A stretch of DNA of 53,353 bases from Ectocarpus siliculosus (GCA_000310025.1 FN648555.1:107994-161346), one strand, 5' to 3'. Positions 1 to 12,033 are shown, numbered from the stretch's first letter. The notes: generated from the letters alone by a model not told the origin. Numbers and translations are program-made.

Positions 1-171
1 GATAGCTGTTGTGGTGGGGTCCAAGAGAAATCAGCTGACGTCGGCAGGGAAAGGTTCCGGAGGTAGCACCTGGTGTGGATATATCGACCAAGGATAGCTG
101 TTGTGGTGGGGCCTAACAAGGCCAGCGAGCGTGATGACGTAGTACACGCGCCGAGATACCACCCACAATGA
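1..171. repeat. Short direct repeat upstream of first ORF
   Basis: A 19-base sequence beginning GATAGCTGTTGTGG occurs exactly at 1-19 and again at 93-111, a spacing of 92 bases. The sequence between the copies is not repeated. No coding exon is evident here. The segment ends at an in-frame stop (169-171) ahead of the open frame that runs to 1158. Confidence 0.5.
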
Positions 172-291
172 ACTATCGTTCATCTTACTTCCCTGACTAG
201 CGTCAGTAACAACCAAAAACCACAACTGGAATCACGAATCCCCCTTTCTCCGTGGCTCGTTTTCAATTTGTCCGTCTTGGGGCTGCATGGC

Positions 292-1158
292 ATGCGTAGT
301 AGCAACCACTACAACCGCAATGACCAACCCCGTGTCCCTGCCGCGGACTGGAAACAAGAGTGGTCCGCAAGCAACAATAACACCCTCAGCTTCAACAGCC
401 CGAGCCAGAACCACGGGAGCCGCAAGTTTAGGAACGATCCTATGGGGTCCGGCCAGCAGCATCAGCATCGGGCGCAGCAGCCAACGCACCTACCGAGCGC
501 GTATCTCAACGACCTTGCGCAGCCGCCCAGCCCCTTGCAACCCACGAGGCGGGACGGTGGTGCTGCCGCCTTCAGCGGTCCCCCGTCGCCCCCTTATCAC
601 CACCGCAACCACAACAGCCATCACAATGGGGGAGGTTACCATCAACATCAGCAAGAGCGCGGCGGCACACACAACCGGTACGAGCACCAGATGGCTTCTC
701 CGACGGACTCGCGATCATCATTCCCCAGGTGGGGTGACAATGGCGCCGTTAGCAATGGCGGCTCCAGCAGCGGCACTCTTCACCGGGCGTACCACCCTGG
801 AGGCAACTTTGGCAGCGACAGCAGCGGCGGCGGCGGCGGGAGGAGGGTGGAGGATAGGCACAGGAGCAGCGGCCACCGTGGGGAGAGATACAGCAGCAGC
901 AGGGGCGGAGGTGACAGGCACAGCGGGGGTGGGTCATCACGGGGTCAGAAAGGAGGTTACCACTCGTACAGCAGAGACCAGCACCAGCCGGCTCCAACCC
1001 CGTCACCTTCTTACAGCCATCACAGTAGTGGTAGTCATCAGTGTTCTCGCTACAGCAGCGGACAGCCATACTCCTCCGGCGGGCAGTCATACTCCGCCGG
1101 CCGACGTGGGGGCGGGACAAGGGACGCGCACGCCAGTCCTAGAAGCTACGGTTACTAA
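292..1158 (+). CDS. Low-complexity RGG/His/Gln-rich protein, probably a last exon
   Basis: The frame is open from 172 to a TAA at 1156-1158; the first in-frame ATG is at 292 (about 288 residues). The product is almost wholly disordered: His/Gln-rich, Ser/Pro-rich, then Gly/Ser/Arg-rich with RGG-type stretches and repeated Tyr-Ser pairs near the end. Such composition is common in RNA-binding or condensate-forming proteins, but no folded domain is visible. A possible splice acceptor (pyrimidine tract then CTAG, ending at 200) suggests this may be the 3' exon of a gene that starts outside the window. A second plus frame (287-1222) is also open but reads as an Ala/Thr-rich shadow. Real or not, no function can be assigned. 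Confidence 0.45.
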   Translation: MRSSNHYNRNDQPRVPAADWKQEWSASNNNTLSFNSPSQNHGSRKFRNDPMGSGQQHQHRAQQPTHLPSAYLNDLAQPPSPLQPTRRDGGAAAFSGPPSPPYHHRNHNSHHNGGGYHQHQQERGGTHNRYEHQMASPTDSRSSFPRWGDNGAVSNGGSSSGTLHRAYHPGGNFGSDSSGGGGGRRVEDRHRSSGHRGERYSSSRGGGDRHSGGGSSRGQKGGYHSYSRDQHQPAPTPSPSYSHHSSGSHQCSRYSSGQPYSSGGQSYSAGRRGGGTRDAHASPRSYGY

Positions 1159-4100
1159 CTATCGCAATGAACTTTGTGGCAGCCAGGATGGTGGTGGTTG
1201 TGGATACTTTGGAGGACCCTGATGATAGGATTCACGGCCATTCAAGCACGTGAGACAGGCTCGCGCCATTTCCACCTGCTACCTGTTGATTGTCTAGAGG
1301 GAGCGCTGTATACCCACGGTCACGACCGTTTATGGGGTCCAACACTCGCACCTGAAGGGCTTGATGCACGATGCCGCCTCAACAGTGTCCTCCCTCTGCG
1401 GTAGTTGCAGTAGATGGAATAGCCCGGCTGCCCCCTCCCGCGAAGAGACCCTCCATACCCAACACGAAGAGAACCGCGAGGGAACATGATGTGCCCTAGC
1501 GATCCTTTACGTGGTATTGTAGCCCGCAGGGTTTTGATAACACCACGGTCTTTTGTGTTTATTGGGTTGTGTTGTGTTCTGTTTTTTACGCTTTTCTAAA
1601 TATTTGTTCGGTTTAGGTGGTCCACTGGCAAACCTTGTGACAAGGGGTGTGTGGTCTCAGTCCAAATTGACGAACTACGCTTGAGCGAACGCTCAACGTT
1701 CCTTGTCGACGGGGAGAGGGAAGGAGGTGTGCATGCAGTGCAAACCATGCAAGCCACGCGAGCCACAGGATTTCCGAGAAATTCGTTCTCCCTACCCTCG
1801 CGGGAAAATCGTTGCCAAGGGCCTATGGTGACTGTGGACATGCGAAATTGTCCCAGAATTTCTTCTGGCAGGGCACGGTTGATCCCTCTGCCGGTCCGAC
1901 AAATGTGGGAACTTAAACTTACGCCCTGCCATAAGAAAGAGGGTAATTTCGTTACTTGTGGAAAATGATGTGCAAACTGCCGAGAGGTCTACTGTAGCTA
2001 TCCGCGTTAAACCCGGGACGGCGCCGTGCTGAGTGTACATGACGGTACCGTCCTCTCTTGTTGTAATTGTTTCGAGTGCGGCAGGGTGTTGTTTGCAGTT
2101 CAGACGCAGATATCACGTGCACACGTGAGACACGTGGTAGAATAGTGCATGTTGTCGCGGAAGCGTCGGAATTTCTTTGAATAGTGTCCCATCTCGCACA
2201 AGAGGTTCGGCTTCCGCCCTCGAGACGTTTGGCGTCCTCAAGTCTCGCTTTGTTTCTTACCGGACCAAAGGACAAGGACTCACAAGCAAGCCTCTTTGGC
2301 AAATGGCGAACTTTTTGTTGGTGCTTCATTTGCGAAGAGGCCGCGATCAGGGACGAACGGGCAAATGACGCACCGGGTGTCCAAACCTACTGCGCAAGGA
2401 TGTATAACTAAGCATGCATGCGTTTTGTAGACAAGACGATGTACGTGTGTTGTCTAACAATAAGCCCGTATTGATTGAGGGGAGGCAGGTGCCGAAAAAA
2501 ACACCCAACCACGCCGTTGGAAACGACCATGTGCACGTATTCCCAGAAAACAAATTCGATTTTGCGTGCTTCGGAGTATTAGCAGGGGAGCCGTCACCGT
2601 AGATTCTTGCCATGTGAGGATCGGTACAAACACCGCGTGATCACCATGAAAGGACGCATTCTTTCTGTTCAATATTTTTTTCGAAGTAGCCTCTAGCATA
2701 TTAAATGCACGTACAGCAGTGCAAGATGATTTTGTTGTTGGCGGTCATGTGTGTTTTCATGCTCAGTGACGCTCAATGCCGACGCCCGGTGTGCCAGTGG
2801 CCCTACTCGCTGCGCCCTAAAGAGATGCACCGCGTATAAAGTGGTACCAGGACTTTCACCCTACACAGGGCTTAGTTAAGGGTGTATGTTGAAGGGTACA
2901 TGGTGATGCCTGTCAGGGACGGACATCCTCAGGTATGGTCAGCTTCTTGCGCCCAAATGGCTGGGTAGCGCCGGTTGGAACGAAACACACCCGTCGTGTT
3001 GTGTTTAATCTATGTATGCTGGATCACCAGCCCAAAAGGTGTCTGGAACTAACGGGCCGGGCGGGGGTTGTAGCCTCGGCCTCAACTCAAGCATTTTTTT
3101 TCGCGAGGCGGAGAGCTAGGGCCGTGGCAAGGGCAAGAAGAATGATTGTTGGTGTCGATGATGCTAATCTGTAACCTGGAAATGTTCTTCCAAGATTTTC
3201 TGCAATTAGGCTCATACTACTGTATGGCCCACCGCCGCGTCTGACTTCACAATTACCGTGGGCGTATTAATGCCGAACAACGTTAATCATCAAAGGTGTG
3301 CGGGCCCCCTAAACGGACGCAGCAAACAAGCCCTTCGTTTCGCACGGGAAGCCTATTTCATGCAGGAAAAGGGTGGTATTCATTGCACGCAGATGTTCGC
3401 AGTTCGTGGCGGAGGACCTGCAAACAGATTATCAGTGACTATGTTTGTTTTGTTGTTTCTCTCACATTAGCTCTATAGTCCACAAAAATGGGGAGCCCGT
3501 GGTCGCAAAACCCGGCACATACGACGCCGCGGGGAAACAAAACAAGAAAAGGGTACGAACCACTCGGAAACAGAAAACGAAATGATAGAAAAAGAACAGC
3601 TACCGCACCGACCGGTCGAGAAAAGGAGCCCTAGGAAACCGATCAAAATAAAACAAAACAAAAATAACGGCAAAAATAAAAAGGGAAACAGGGAAAAAGG
3701 AGGACGCTTCCCACACCCGCCTAAAAAAATCAAAGGGTACCGTACCAGCATCAGGCACTACGCACCAGGGCATGGGAGTAATGGAGGCAACAGAACAAAA
3801 CAAAGAGGCGGCAGATGGGCAGACAGCCATGTGTGACTATGCACCTCGCATGCACCTCACAGAAATATACCGCATTATCCACCACAGCAGTATATAACCA
3901 CGATGAACCACCGCTAGTTTGTATGCACCAGAAACGCATATCCATCCCTGGTAACTGGTACCCCATAAAACACTATCACCCCAAATCTTTCAGTCTTGGC
4001 TGTAACGGAGGTGTCGCGAACTATGTACAATGGACAGGTGTTGCCAACACTTGTGAAGTGGAAGGAAAGGGCGATTGTACCAGTTCCGAGGCCCAGATAT

Positions 4101-5033
4101 TTCGATTTATTTTTATTTTTATTTGTTCGACATCGGATACGCATGAAGAAAATACGCAGAATTGACCTGATACAGGGAAACACAAGCGAATGCGAAAAAA
4201 CTCGAAAGGTGAGACTCGCCCTTTAGCGATAAATCTAACCAGTCTCTCACAGCGAGTACACACGTTTTGCGATCATCCATGCAAATCATTTGCAATCAAT
4301 AGGTTTTCAAAAATGCAATTGCCCAGGTACGAGCCCAGGTACAAACACGCACCAATCACTCCTCTCTCCCCGTCTGCCGTAACACAACAGCACTGATCAT
4401 CTAAGTCATGATGATCTGGCTAGGCTATCAAATATGACCCATTTTGATGCGTTGAAGAGGGCCCGTCTCCAAGACGGCTCTCGCCAAATATCGTCTCCGA
4501 AAACAAGGTACATTGCATCACATCACCATTCCGATATGTTCATCCTCAGAAAAAACAACACAGGGCGGCGGCACAAGGGCCAGAGAGACATGGTGAACGC
4601 CACTAAGCCCGAAAACAATGGGTACTGAAGCAGGCAAACAGACGCCAACTCGTTCGTTTGTTCGGCAATGCTTGCCCCAAATCACCCTCACGTAACAACA
4701 GAACGACGGAGAACACACCAAGTCCCGCCCCCACAACAACTCTTCCATGGCATTGCACATGAGGGGTGTCGTACCACGGTACAAAGGCCGTGATCGTCTC
4801 AAGTCATGGCCCATCCGACAGTGGCACCCCCGCCTTCCGACTAGCGCTAACATGAGTGGGGTGGGGAAATCAAATGACTGCGATCGATTTCTCGAATGCC
4901 GAAGTCGTGATTGATTACGAACCCTACCCTTCGGTGCCGATCCCTACCTAGTACGGTCGTGGAAACATCAGGCGGCAACGGTCCAAAGGGAGAGAGACAT
5001 GATACATTACTTCACCTATGGTGCCTTCTCTCA
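1159..5033. other. Gene-poor interval
   Basis: No exon with convincing splice sites or domain signal was found in these 3.9 kb. The longest ATG-started frame (4518-4853, minus, 111 codons) has no recognisable features. Three CACGTG palindromes lie close together at 2114, 2122 and 2131. Base composition is more AT-rich than in the genes to the right. The interval holds the presumed 3' flanks of the ORF ending at 1158 and of the PIN gene ending at 5034, which converge here. Confidence 0.5.
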
Positions 5034-8000
5034 TCAATAGCCGCGCGAGAACGGGGAAGGGCGGGGAGGGGCAGGGCAGAGGGGCATGCGGCAATGCCCA
5101 GGATCGCATTGCGGACGGCCAGTGGTCGTCAACCCGTGCGCGGTGGCGCGAATGGCGAAGTTGTTGTCGCCGGTGACGAGGGTCACCTGCGGCAATACAA
5201 TAAAACGAAGGGAGAACGCGGTTTCAGCATGCGTCCATGAGATGAATGAAAGACGACTGGATGCGCGGGTCACGCATTCACGTCCCAAGCTGTTACGTGC
5301 CACGCGAAAATTAAGTTATTTTTTTTTTGGTCGAATGCGCGTTCAACTCTGTTTGGCGGTGTTTCGACAACCATGGTTTTGGTGGAGGAGCTTGTTGCAC
5401 ACAAGCTCACGTCAATGTAAAAGGTCACGCTCAATCGATAAATGCCCCGCAGAAGCCTCTTGCAACACCAAGGACACCCATGAGCACGGGAGGTATTCTT
5501 GCACAGTTGTTACGATATTTGTTTTGGGCGGGGGGGGTGTTTGCAGCAGGCAACGATAAATGTGTTTTAGGACACCGCTTGCTTGGTGTGTGCGTGGGAG
5601 CCGCGTCAGGTTTGTTGCAGAGTATCTGCCGGCGGGGGGATGGGAAAGCAGGGGGCTGTGTCCAATGTTAGAGTTTTTGTCGCCATGTGGTGCCCATTTG
5701 TGGGCGGTGCGTTAATACTTGGATCTCGACGGCTCCTCCCCGTCTCACAAGATCGCCATCATTCGTGCCCCCAGCATTGGACCGACAGGCGTATATACGC
5801 CAGAGCTGGCGAGATTCTTGCACTCGCCAGTGCAACAGTTTTTGGGTTGTGGTTGGAGGTAGACACGAAACCAAAGCCACAGCGGGTTTCCAGCCCTCAG
5901 GCTACACCACGGCGCTAGGCCTCACGAGGCCTAACCCACCCCTAAACCCTAACCCTAACTCACACGCACACCCCAAGCTAGGTTGACGTACCGAGCTACG
6001 GGAGCGTGCAAGCATCTCGCAAGCTCTGGCGTGTCAACGCCTCGTCAATATGTGACACAACCCCCTGCTTTCCCATCCCCCCGCCGACAGATACTCTGCA
6101 ACAAACCTGACGCGGCTCCCACGCACACACCAAGCCATAGGTTTCCTTCCAAAACACGTTTCTCGTTGCCGGCGGCAAACAACCCCCGCCCCCCCAAACA
6201 AATATCGTAACTACAGCGTTGGTGCAAGATCTTGAAATGGGACGGTACACACCTTGCGCGGCGTGTCGATTCCTTGCGTGAAGAACATGCAGCAGTTGAG
6301 AATCGAGTCGTCGCCGCCGAGGCCCTCGGGCCTACTGTGATGTCCGTTGTCCCTGCAAAGGAGAAAATTCCACAAGGGTATTCGTCAACGATACCAAACC
6401 TCTCCCATCATCACGGCAACTGATCACACCAGCATGGTTGATGGAGAGCGGCGCACGGTGCATCATTTCATCTTGGACAACGACACCATCATGTGTACCG
6501 ACAGAGCATTCGATCTACAGGACCTTTTGCGCCGAACCGTCTACAGAATATCGTGACAATGAGGACTTCTAAACGTGGCCGAGGCTCGGGTTCCGGTTGT
6601 CCCTGTGGGTTCGATTTTTTCGGGGTGGCTTTCGTGGAGGTGATTGCCGGCCTCTCTCCAAGCATGTTGAGAAATTAGGCCGCAGTGTGATGACCGCCAA
6701 GTTGTTGATTGGTGGCACTCTTAATGCAGCCGCTGAAACGCACGGCTCTCAAAAGAGAGAAACTACGCACTGGTGGCTCACCGGAAAAGCTCCGTGTCTT
6801 CCTGGACGCGAACGACGGGGAATTCCCTTCCGCGCTCGAGAGGTTTTTCGACGAGACCTCGGAAGTATCGGTTGGCCTTCTGCGCCTGAACGTGACATTT
6901 CGACACCAGAGCACACGGACATGTTTTCCGTGTTGACGGGGTAAAACAAGCTAACCCTTTATTCAACAGTATTCTTTGTATAACCGTTCGATTTGGGTCC
7001 AACAGAGAGTTTGTCGGTTGACTCTTATAGTGGTAGACGGAGATCTTGCAGAAGCATGCATCAGCAATTATAACAATCCGAGAGCAGGACACGTCACCAT
7101 GAAGGCTTGTCCGTGACGGGCTGGGAGCGAGCGCGGTCGCTCAGAAAGTCTTCATAACAAGACAAAAAACCTTCTCAACAACACCAACCTCCCCTTCGTC
7201 AGAAAACCACGGGAGAGATAGAATGAGCCTCAGCCAACACCACAACAACTACCCACCACAGGCCGATGACAACAACAGCAACAGCAACACCCACTCACGC
7301 TGGAGCGAGTAGCCTCGTCTCTTCCGCGAGTCTTGAGCCTGTCCAGCTCGGTCAACACCGCCTTGGGTATGAGGACGGAGGTGTCCTTCTGCCTGCCCGC
7401 GATGTCGCTCACGCGGCACATGGTATCGGCAAGCCGGTGGATGAGCCAGTTCGTGTCGAACGCTACCAGCACAGGAGCCGTCGGCATCGCCAGAGAAACT
7501 GCAACACACATGCAAGAGTAATTGAGACAGGCAGGGAAGCAACTTGCTCGTCTGTTGTGTTCTTGTTGCTGTATTTTTTTTTATTGTAGTCGCGGCCGTC
7601 GTCGTTGTCGTTACAACTGCTGTGCTCTTCGCGCGAACACGCAACCGTCGCTTTGAACCCATGGCAACGCCAACCCACCTGTGTCCTTCTTCTTCTTGAT
7701 CTCTTCGACCTTCGTCTCTAGTAGCTGGGATCGCTGGGTCGCTAGCTTGTCTCTGCTCTCCATTAGCTCCAATCTCGCCTGCGGACAATAACAGCAGTGT
7801 ATTCCGCGAGAAATTTCACTCAGTAGCCACCTACTGAACGACGTAGGTAGTAGCTCAGCTTCAGTCTTTGGCATGCGGTCGCGCAACGTGCGTTTTGCCA
7901 AAATTCTTTGGCCTGCCTTCGTTGACAGAACTGCGCCGGATCCGCTGACCAGTAAGGAACGCTCATATTTATCCCTCCCGGTTCGTTGTTGTTGAGCTCA

Positions 8001-11000
8001 GTTGGAAGGTTCTTCTCGTTTATCTCCCGTTCCAACAGCTCCCACATTTCCTCTCATCACACTGAAGCGCTGTACTCGCAAATTGTCGAGGCAACGCAAT
8101 GGACGTGGTAAGCGCCAAACGTGACCTCAAGCACTCCAAACAGCAAAGCGAAACTATATACGTTCCCTGGTCTTGGTGAAAACGCCGACTCACGAGGAGT
8201 GCTGGGAGGGCCTCTATGGCATCCTTCTTTTCCTGGCAGGCGACCTTGATCCAGCGGCGGGTTGTGGGGTTATAGGCCCAGCCGTCGGCGTAGCGGTCGT
8301 CCACCGTCTGGTACTTTGTGCCCTTGTACGGCTTGATCTCTCCTGTGGACGTCAAATGTGCAATGGCACCAAGGTTAGCCGAAGAGAAACGGATATGCGA
8401 AAATAATGCCTCACCTGATCTAGAAGAACGGTTAAGGCGACAAATTATATGGTAACTGGCACAGCAGTAGTGGGGTGTTTCTGCATGAAAAAAGCCGGAC
8501 AGCGACACACAAACCAAAACGAATATGGGTCTGTTCACATAGCTTTGCTTGGTGCCCTTATGTGAGGGGCTCAGTTCTTCCAGCATCATCTTTAATTTTA
8601 TTCGCATAGAAGAGGTGGTGGTAGCTGACAAGTGAACTGTTGTCTTTCTCTGTCAGAGCCACAGACGAGACACTTCATGACCAAACAGCCACAATCGCAA
8701 ACGTCAAACGTCAAGGAAACAGCGTCCTTCTGATCTCTCCACGCCAAAAGAAGAACACCCAGTTGTCCCGCGCAACAAGACTATCACCACCAGCGACGAC
8801 CAATTGACCACCACGTGCACCCCTGCCACCGCAGCCAACGAACAGCAGCAGCACCCAGACCGACCTCATAGCTCTTCCCACCAACGACAGCAGGTGCAGT
8901 AGCACAGGCATGAACGCTAGAGCCCACACGAAGATGATCAAAATGCAAGCGTCAACATCAGCAGTTTGTAACGCAAATAAAATACACCATGTTAGCATCA
9001 GCCAGGCATACCTGACGCGGTGGCCTCTTTGTACTCCTCCAGCGACAGGTATGCCTTCCCCTTCCCCGCATCGCCGCCGTTGGCCACCTTCTCCTTGCCC
9101 TCGTCGTCGACGCTTCCCTTGCCCGCGTCTATCTCAAGAGCCGTGAGCTGGCTAGCGAGCTGCTCAAGGACACGGAAAAGACAAACACAGATGCAGGCAG
9201 CATGACAGTCACACACGAGAACCGGGTAGCAGGCGGGGAGGATAATACATGCTCAGCATTCGAGTTACTTGACGTGATCCGTCTACACATCACAGCTTTC
9301 TGTGGGTAGTCCTGCATGTTTTCCGAGCCTGAAGGGTGGCAGCGGTTTTCACCTTATTATGTCCTTTTTTTGACGTGACGCTTCTACAACGCGACTCCGA
9401 TCTACGAGGTAGCACAGTACCCCAATGGCTGCAAAAGAACGCGGATAATAAAACCATCGATGCCAACCCACGCGGCCTTCGGGTGATCATGGATGCGACC
9501 TATGAAATCGAATACCAAAAGCTAATTGCGACCGCTGCCCGGTAGAAGCTGCTCTTACACCAGCAGCGAACACAATTCCTCGCACACCAAACGGGGCATG
9601 GCTACCTCGGCAATCTCGTCGTCTCGTTCCTGTTCCGGTGACATCAACGCCGTGGTAGCGCGAGCACCTGCGCTCGCGTCACGTCGTTTCTCAGCGCTAG
9701 GGGGAGGGCAGGACTTCCCGGCCCTCTGCTTCTGCCTGTCACGACCGCTCCCGCGTCGGTTGTTCTCTTCGTGTTCCCGGCTTCTTCCGTACCTCTCGCT
9801 TCCGTCGTTCGACCAACGGCCGGCGCCGTCATCCCTCGCCTGACGGCGGGAACCATCCTTGTGGTCGCCACCGCCGCTCGCGTAACGCCGGTCTTTGTCC
9901 CTGTCGTTGCGGCCGTCGCGACTGCAGTTGTTATCGCGGGAAGAGAAGCGTCGATCGTCTTTCTCTGGCGGCCGTTCGCCCGCACCAACGCGCCCGCCCG
10001 AGCCGTCGGAGCGACGGAAATCGTTTGCATCTCCCGACCGGCTCTCGCGTGGGTCCGTTCTCTCGGAGCTACGCTGGGCATCCCCGTACATCCTCAATTC
10101 GCTCTTGCTGTAAACGATTTTGGTTTGGGGTCTGGAAGTACCGCCGGTCTTCTTGGGGATGGTGTAGGAGTCTTGTCCTCGAGAGCTGCTCCCGCTATTT
10201 TTGGGGATCTTGTAGGCATCCTTGCTGCTGCTGCTGCTGCTGCCGACGGCGCCGGCGCGCTGTGACTTTGCTTTACGCGGATCGCGGGGTCTCGTCCCCA
10301 CCGCGGGCGTGTAATGTCCCTTGACCGAGGGCGTGTAGTGCCCCTCGACGCCTTCCTTCCGAGAAGGTGCTGCGCGTTGTTGGCGCGCCGGCAGCTTTTT
10401 CTTCCTCTGGCCGTCGGAATCGGCAGAGTTGCCGCTGAAGCTCTCTCCTCCCGAGTATCCCGCCGCTTTGCTGCTGTTGGCGCCGCTCTCCAGGTGCTGT
10501 TGCTGCGGTGACGCCGGCGATGCTGCTTCCTCCGTTCCTCCTCGAAATGGCAACATGACCGATGCCGGGGGGCCTGGAGGGCCCTGCCACCACTGGAGAG
10601 GTGGCGGTGACGGTAGCCAGTGCTCACCGGCAGTTTGCTGTGTTGGTGGAGGAGGCGGTGATGTAGAGTGGTATTCCGTACCCAGCTGACGCAGCGCCGG
10701 CGCTTCGAATGGTGGCTGCTGCTGCTGCTGCGGCGGCGGCGGTGGCGGTGGCGACATCGATTGACGCTGCAAAGCCTGCATGGCAGCCTCGGGGGAGGGG
10801 TAATCGGCAACGAGCTGAGGCAGTACGGGCGGGCCGGGTGGGGGCAAGGGAGCATCCACGGCGGCTTGGCCGTAAGCCCCGTTGAGTGATGTTGGGGCAA
10901 TCGCCTCCGCTCGAGGCAGCGGAGGGTACGGGGCCGGAGCCGGCGGGGTGGAGTAGTTGTAGCAAGGCTGGGCGAACTGCTGTGGGGGCAGCGGTAGACA

Positions 11001-11690
11001 GACAGCATCCAACGCTGCCGGGGCCGCCGGGGGAAGAGGTGGGTAGGGCGCGGGGCTGTTGGCGTTACCACTGCTGTAGTATTGCTGCTAAGGATGACAC
11101 AAACAACACGACAGAAGAGCGGACCGGCAAATGCAACAAAGGGAGAATTTCGGGATCGAGAAAAGCGCTGTAGGATATTGATTGGATGGACAAGCCTAGG
11201 CAAAACGGCAGCATTGGTGCGAGCGAGTAAAACTCCGCAAACAGGAACCCACGGCCACTTCAGTGTCTGCACATGTGTAGGCGGCATCTGCTCCTACTGC
11301 TGTGGTTGCGTGCTGCACATCAAAAGATACTCATTCTCACGTTGGGGCCTGAACCAATGGGAAGAGCACGCCTTGGTATGCTCACATGTACAACATGCGT
11401 ATATGTATCTGCTGTGCTCTTTCTCCCTACTGCTATGCGGGCATCGTGCAGCGTCTGCATCTACACATCAACCACGTTACCCCGTGAGACGAGTTTCCTT
11501 AATCCACCCACCTGAAACAGGACCCAACAACTAAACAGGCAACACACGCACAGACCGACCGCACCTTCCTGGAGTCGCCGTTGGCGTTTTGGAGAGGAGC
11601 CGAACTCAGGTTTGTTGTATCAGCGAGAGCGCCACCACTACAATGACCTTGGTAACCGCATGATTCCTGAGCGACATGTGCGGAATACAT
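5034..11690 (-). CDS. SWT1-like PIN-domain RNA endoribonuclease
   Basis: Multi-exon gene. Exons in transcript order: 11690-11565 (ATG at 11690), 11087-9606, 9159-9012, 8342-8194, 8050-7831, 7778-7679 (or from 7773), 7498-7299, 6885-6782, 6352-6253, 5186-5034 (TGA). Phases agree at every junction except around 8050-7773, where one base appears to be missing. The product is about 925 residues: a Pro/Gln-rich N-terminal half, a basic Arg/Asp/Ser region, a short linker with a Trp-rich patch (GWAYNPTTRRW), a Lys-rich helix and a C-terminal PIN domain. Length and layout resemble SWT1, a nuclear RNA quality-control endonuclease, but a C-terminal HEPN-like region after the PIN domain is not seen. The start codon faces the LRR gene across 343 bases. 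The PIN assignment is strong; orthology to SWT1 rather than another PIN family is inferred. Confidence 0.72.
5498..6231. repeat. Fold-back (inverted-repeat) element inside the last PIN-gene intron
   Basis: The segment 5498-5668 is closely matched by the reverse complement of 6231-6045, with a long near-identical core (for example GTGTGTGCGTGGGAGCCGCG). A second, shorter arm pair (about 5797-5823 against 6035-6000) continues the symmetry, so the left arm has roughly 120 extra bases. Both arms lie between exons 6352-6253 and 5186-5034, starting about 20 bases from the donor of the upstream exon. No transposase-coding frame lies between them, which suggests a non-autonomous element or an inverted duplication. 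Confidence 0.8.
5940..5959. repeat. Short interstitial telomere-like run
   Basis: One CCCTAAA unit followed by CCCTAA units lies in the centre of the fold-back element. It is too short to be a true telomere and may be chance or a scar of break repair. Confidence 0.45.
7900..7903 (-). other. Single-base frame break in exon 8050-7831 of the PIN gene
   Basis: From the exon start the frame is open and protein-like up to a four-base A run on the plus strand (T run in the mRNA). After it, the plausible coding frame (acidic, Lys/Arg-rich, leading to exon 7778-7679) is shifted by one. One extra base in the run would make the exon continuous and would fix its phase with the next exon. A very short intron is less likely because only a poor GT donor is available. 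Confidence 0.6.
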
Positions 11691-12033
11691 TTGGCCTGGT
11701 CGTCCAGACCTTTAGTAGAGAGGGAGGTGGTCGCCAACGTTGTTGACAAAGTGCAAGTGTGCAATCGGTCCGAAATGGCGCGAGTTTGGCGAGTTGCTGC
11801 GGGGCACCTCTGGAAAGGAACCCCTGGGGCAGGAAAGACGTCACGGAGCCTCTCAAAATCGAAGGAGATCTCGCCGCACCAACCAGTGCAACAGGCACAG
11901 CAGTGGAAGGTGGTCTCAACCCACTCTTTTCTCTCCTGCCGCCTTGCATGTAGCTGCTACTGATCGACTACAGCGGTCTCACCCGCATGTTTTGGTTGAT
12001 GATAACTTCACGGCCTCATCGCAGTCCCGTGAA
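11691..12033. promoter_or_regulatory. Presumed shared divergent promoter region
   Basis: This 343-base gap separates the proposed start codons of the minus-strand PIN gene (11690) and the plus-strand LRR/Sfi1-like gene (12034). The plus-strand frame is open backwards to about 11740, so part of the gap could be coding or a 5' UTR. No TATA box or other recognisable element stands out. The regulatory role is inferred only from the head-to-head layout. Confidence 0.4.

Larger units (their letters stand above)
5034..7498 (-). other. PIN nuclease domain spread over four exons
   Basis: The domain is complete only after splicing. Exon 7498-7299 carries the first strand with the first acidic residue (VAFDTNWLI) and the second motif (VLTELDRL). 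Exon 6885-6782 carries the following helices. Exon 6352-6253 carries the double-Asp motif (GGDDSILNCC). Exon 5186-5034 carries the last strand and acidic residue (VTLVTGDNNF) and the stop. All four acidic positions expected of an active PIN ribonuclease are therefore present. Donors are GTGAGT, GTGAGC and GTGTGT. The final acceptor is a T-rich tract ending GCCGCAG. Joining phases are 0, 2+1 and 0. Confidence 0.8.

Noticed and set aside
5940-5959. True chromosome end
   Set aside because: Only about three telomere-like units with ordinary genes on both sides.
6709-6936. Plus-strand 75-codon frame that looks protein-like
   Set aside because: It is antisense to exon 6885-6782 of the PIN gene, which joins its neighbours in phase on both sides.
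8020-8631. 203-codon minus frame read as one gene
   Set aside because: Only 8342-8194 is exon of the PIN gene; the rest is read-through into flanking introns.
10094-11287. Long minus-strand frame (397 codons) overlapping the proline-rich PIN-gene exon
   Set aside because: It is an alternative frame of exon 11087-9606. The other frame fits the acceptor at 11088, the 42-codon first exon and the next exon in phase.
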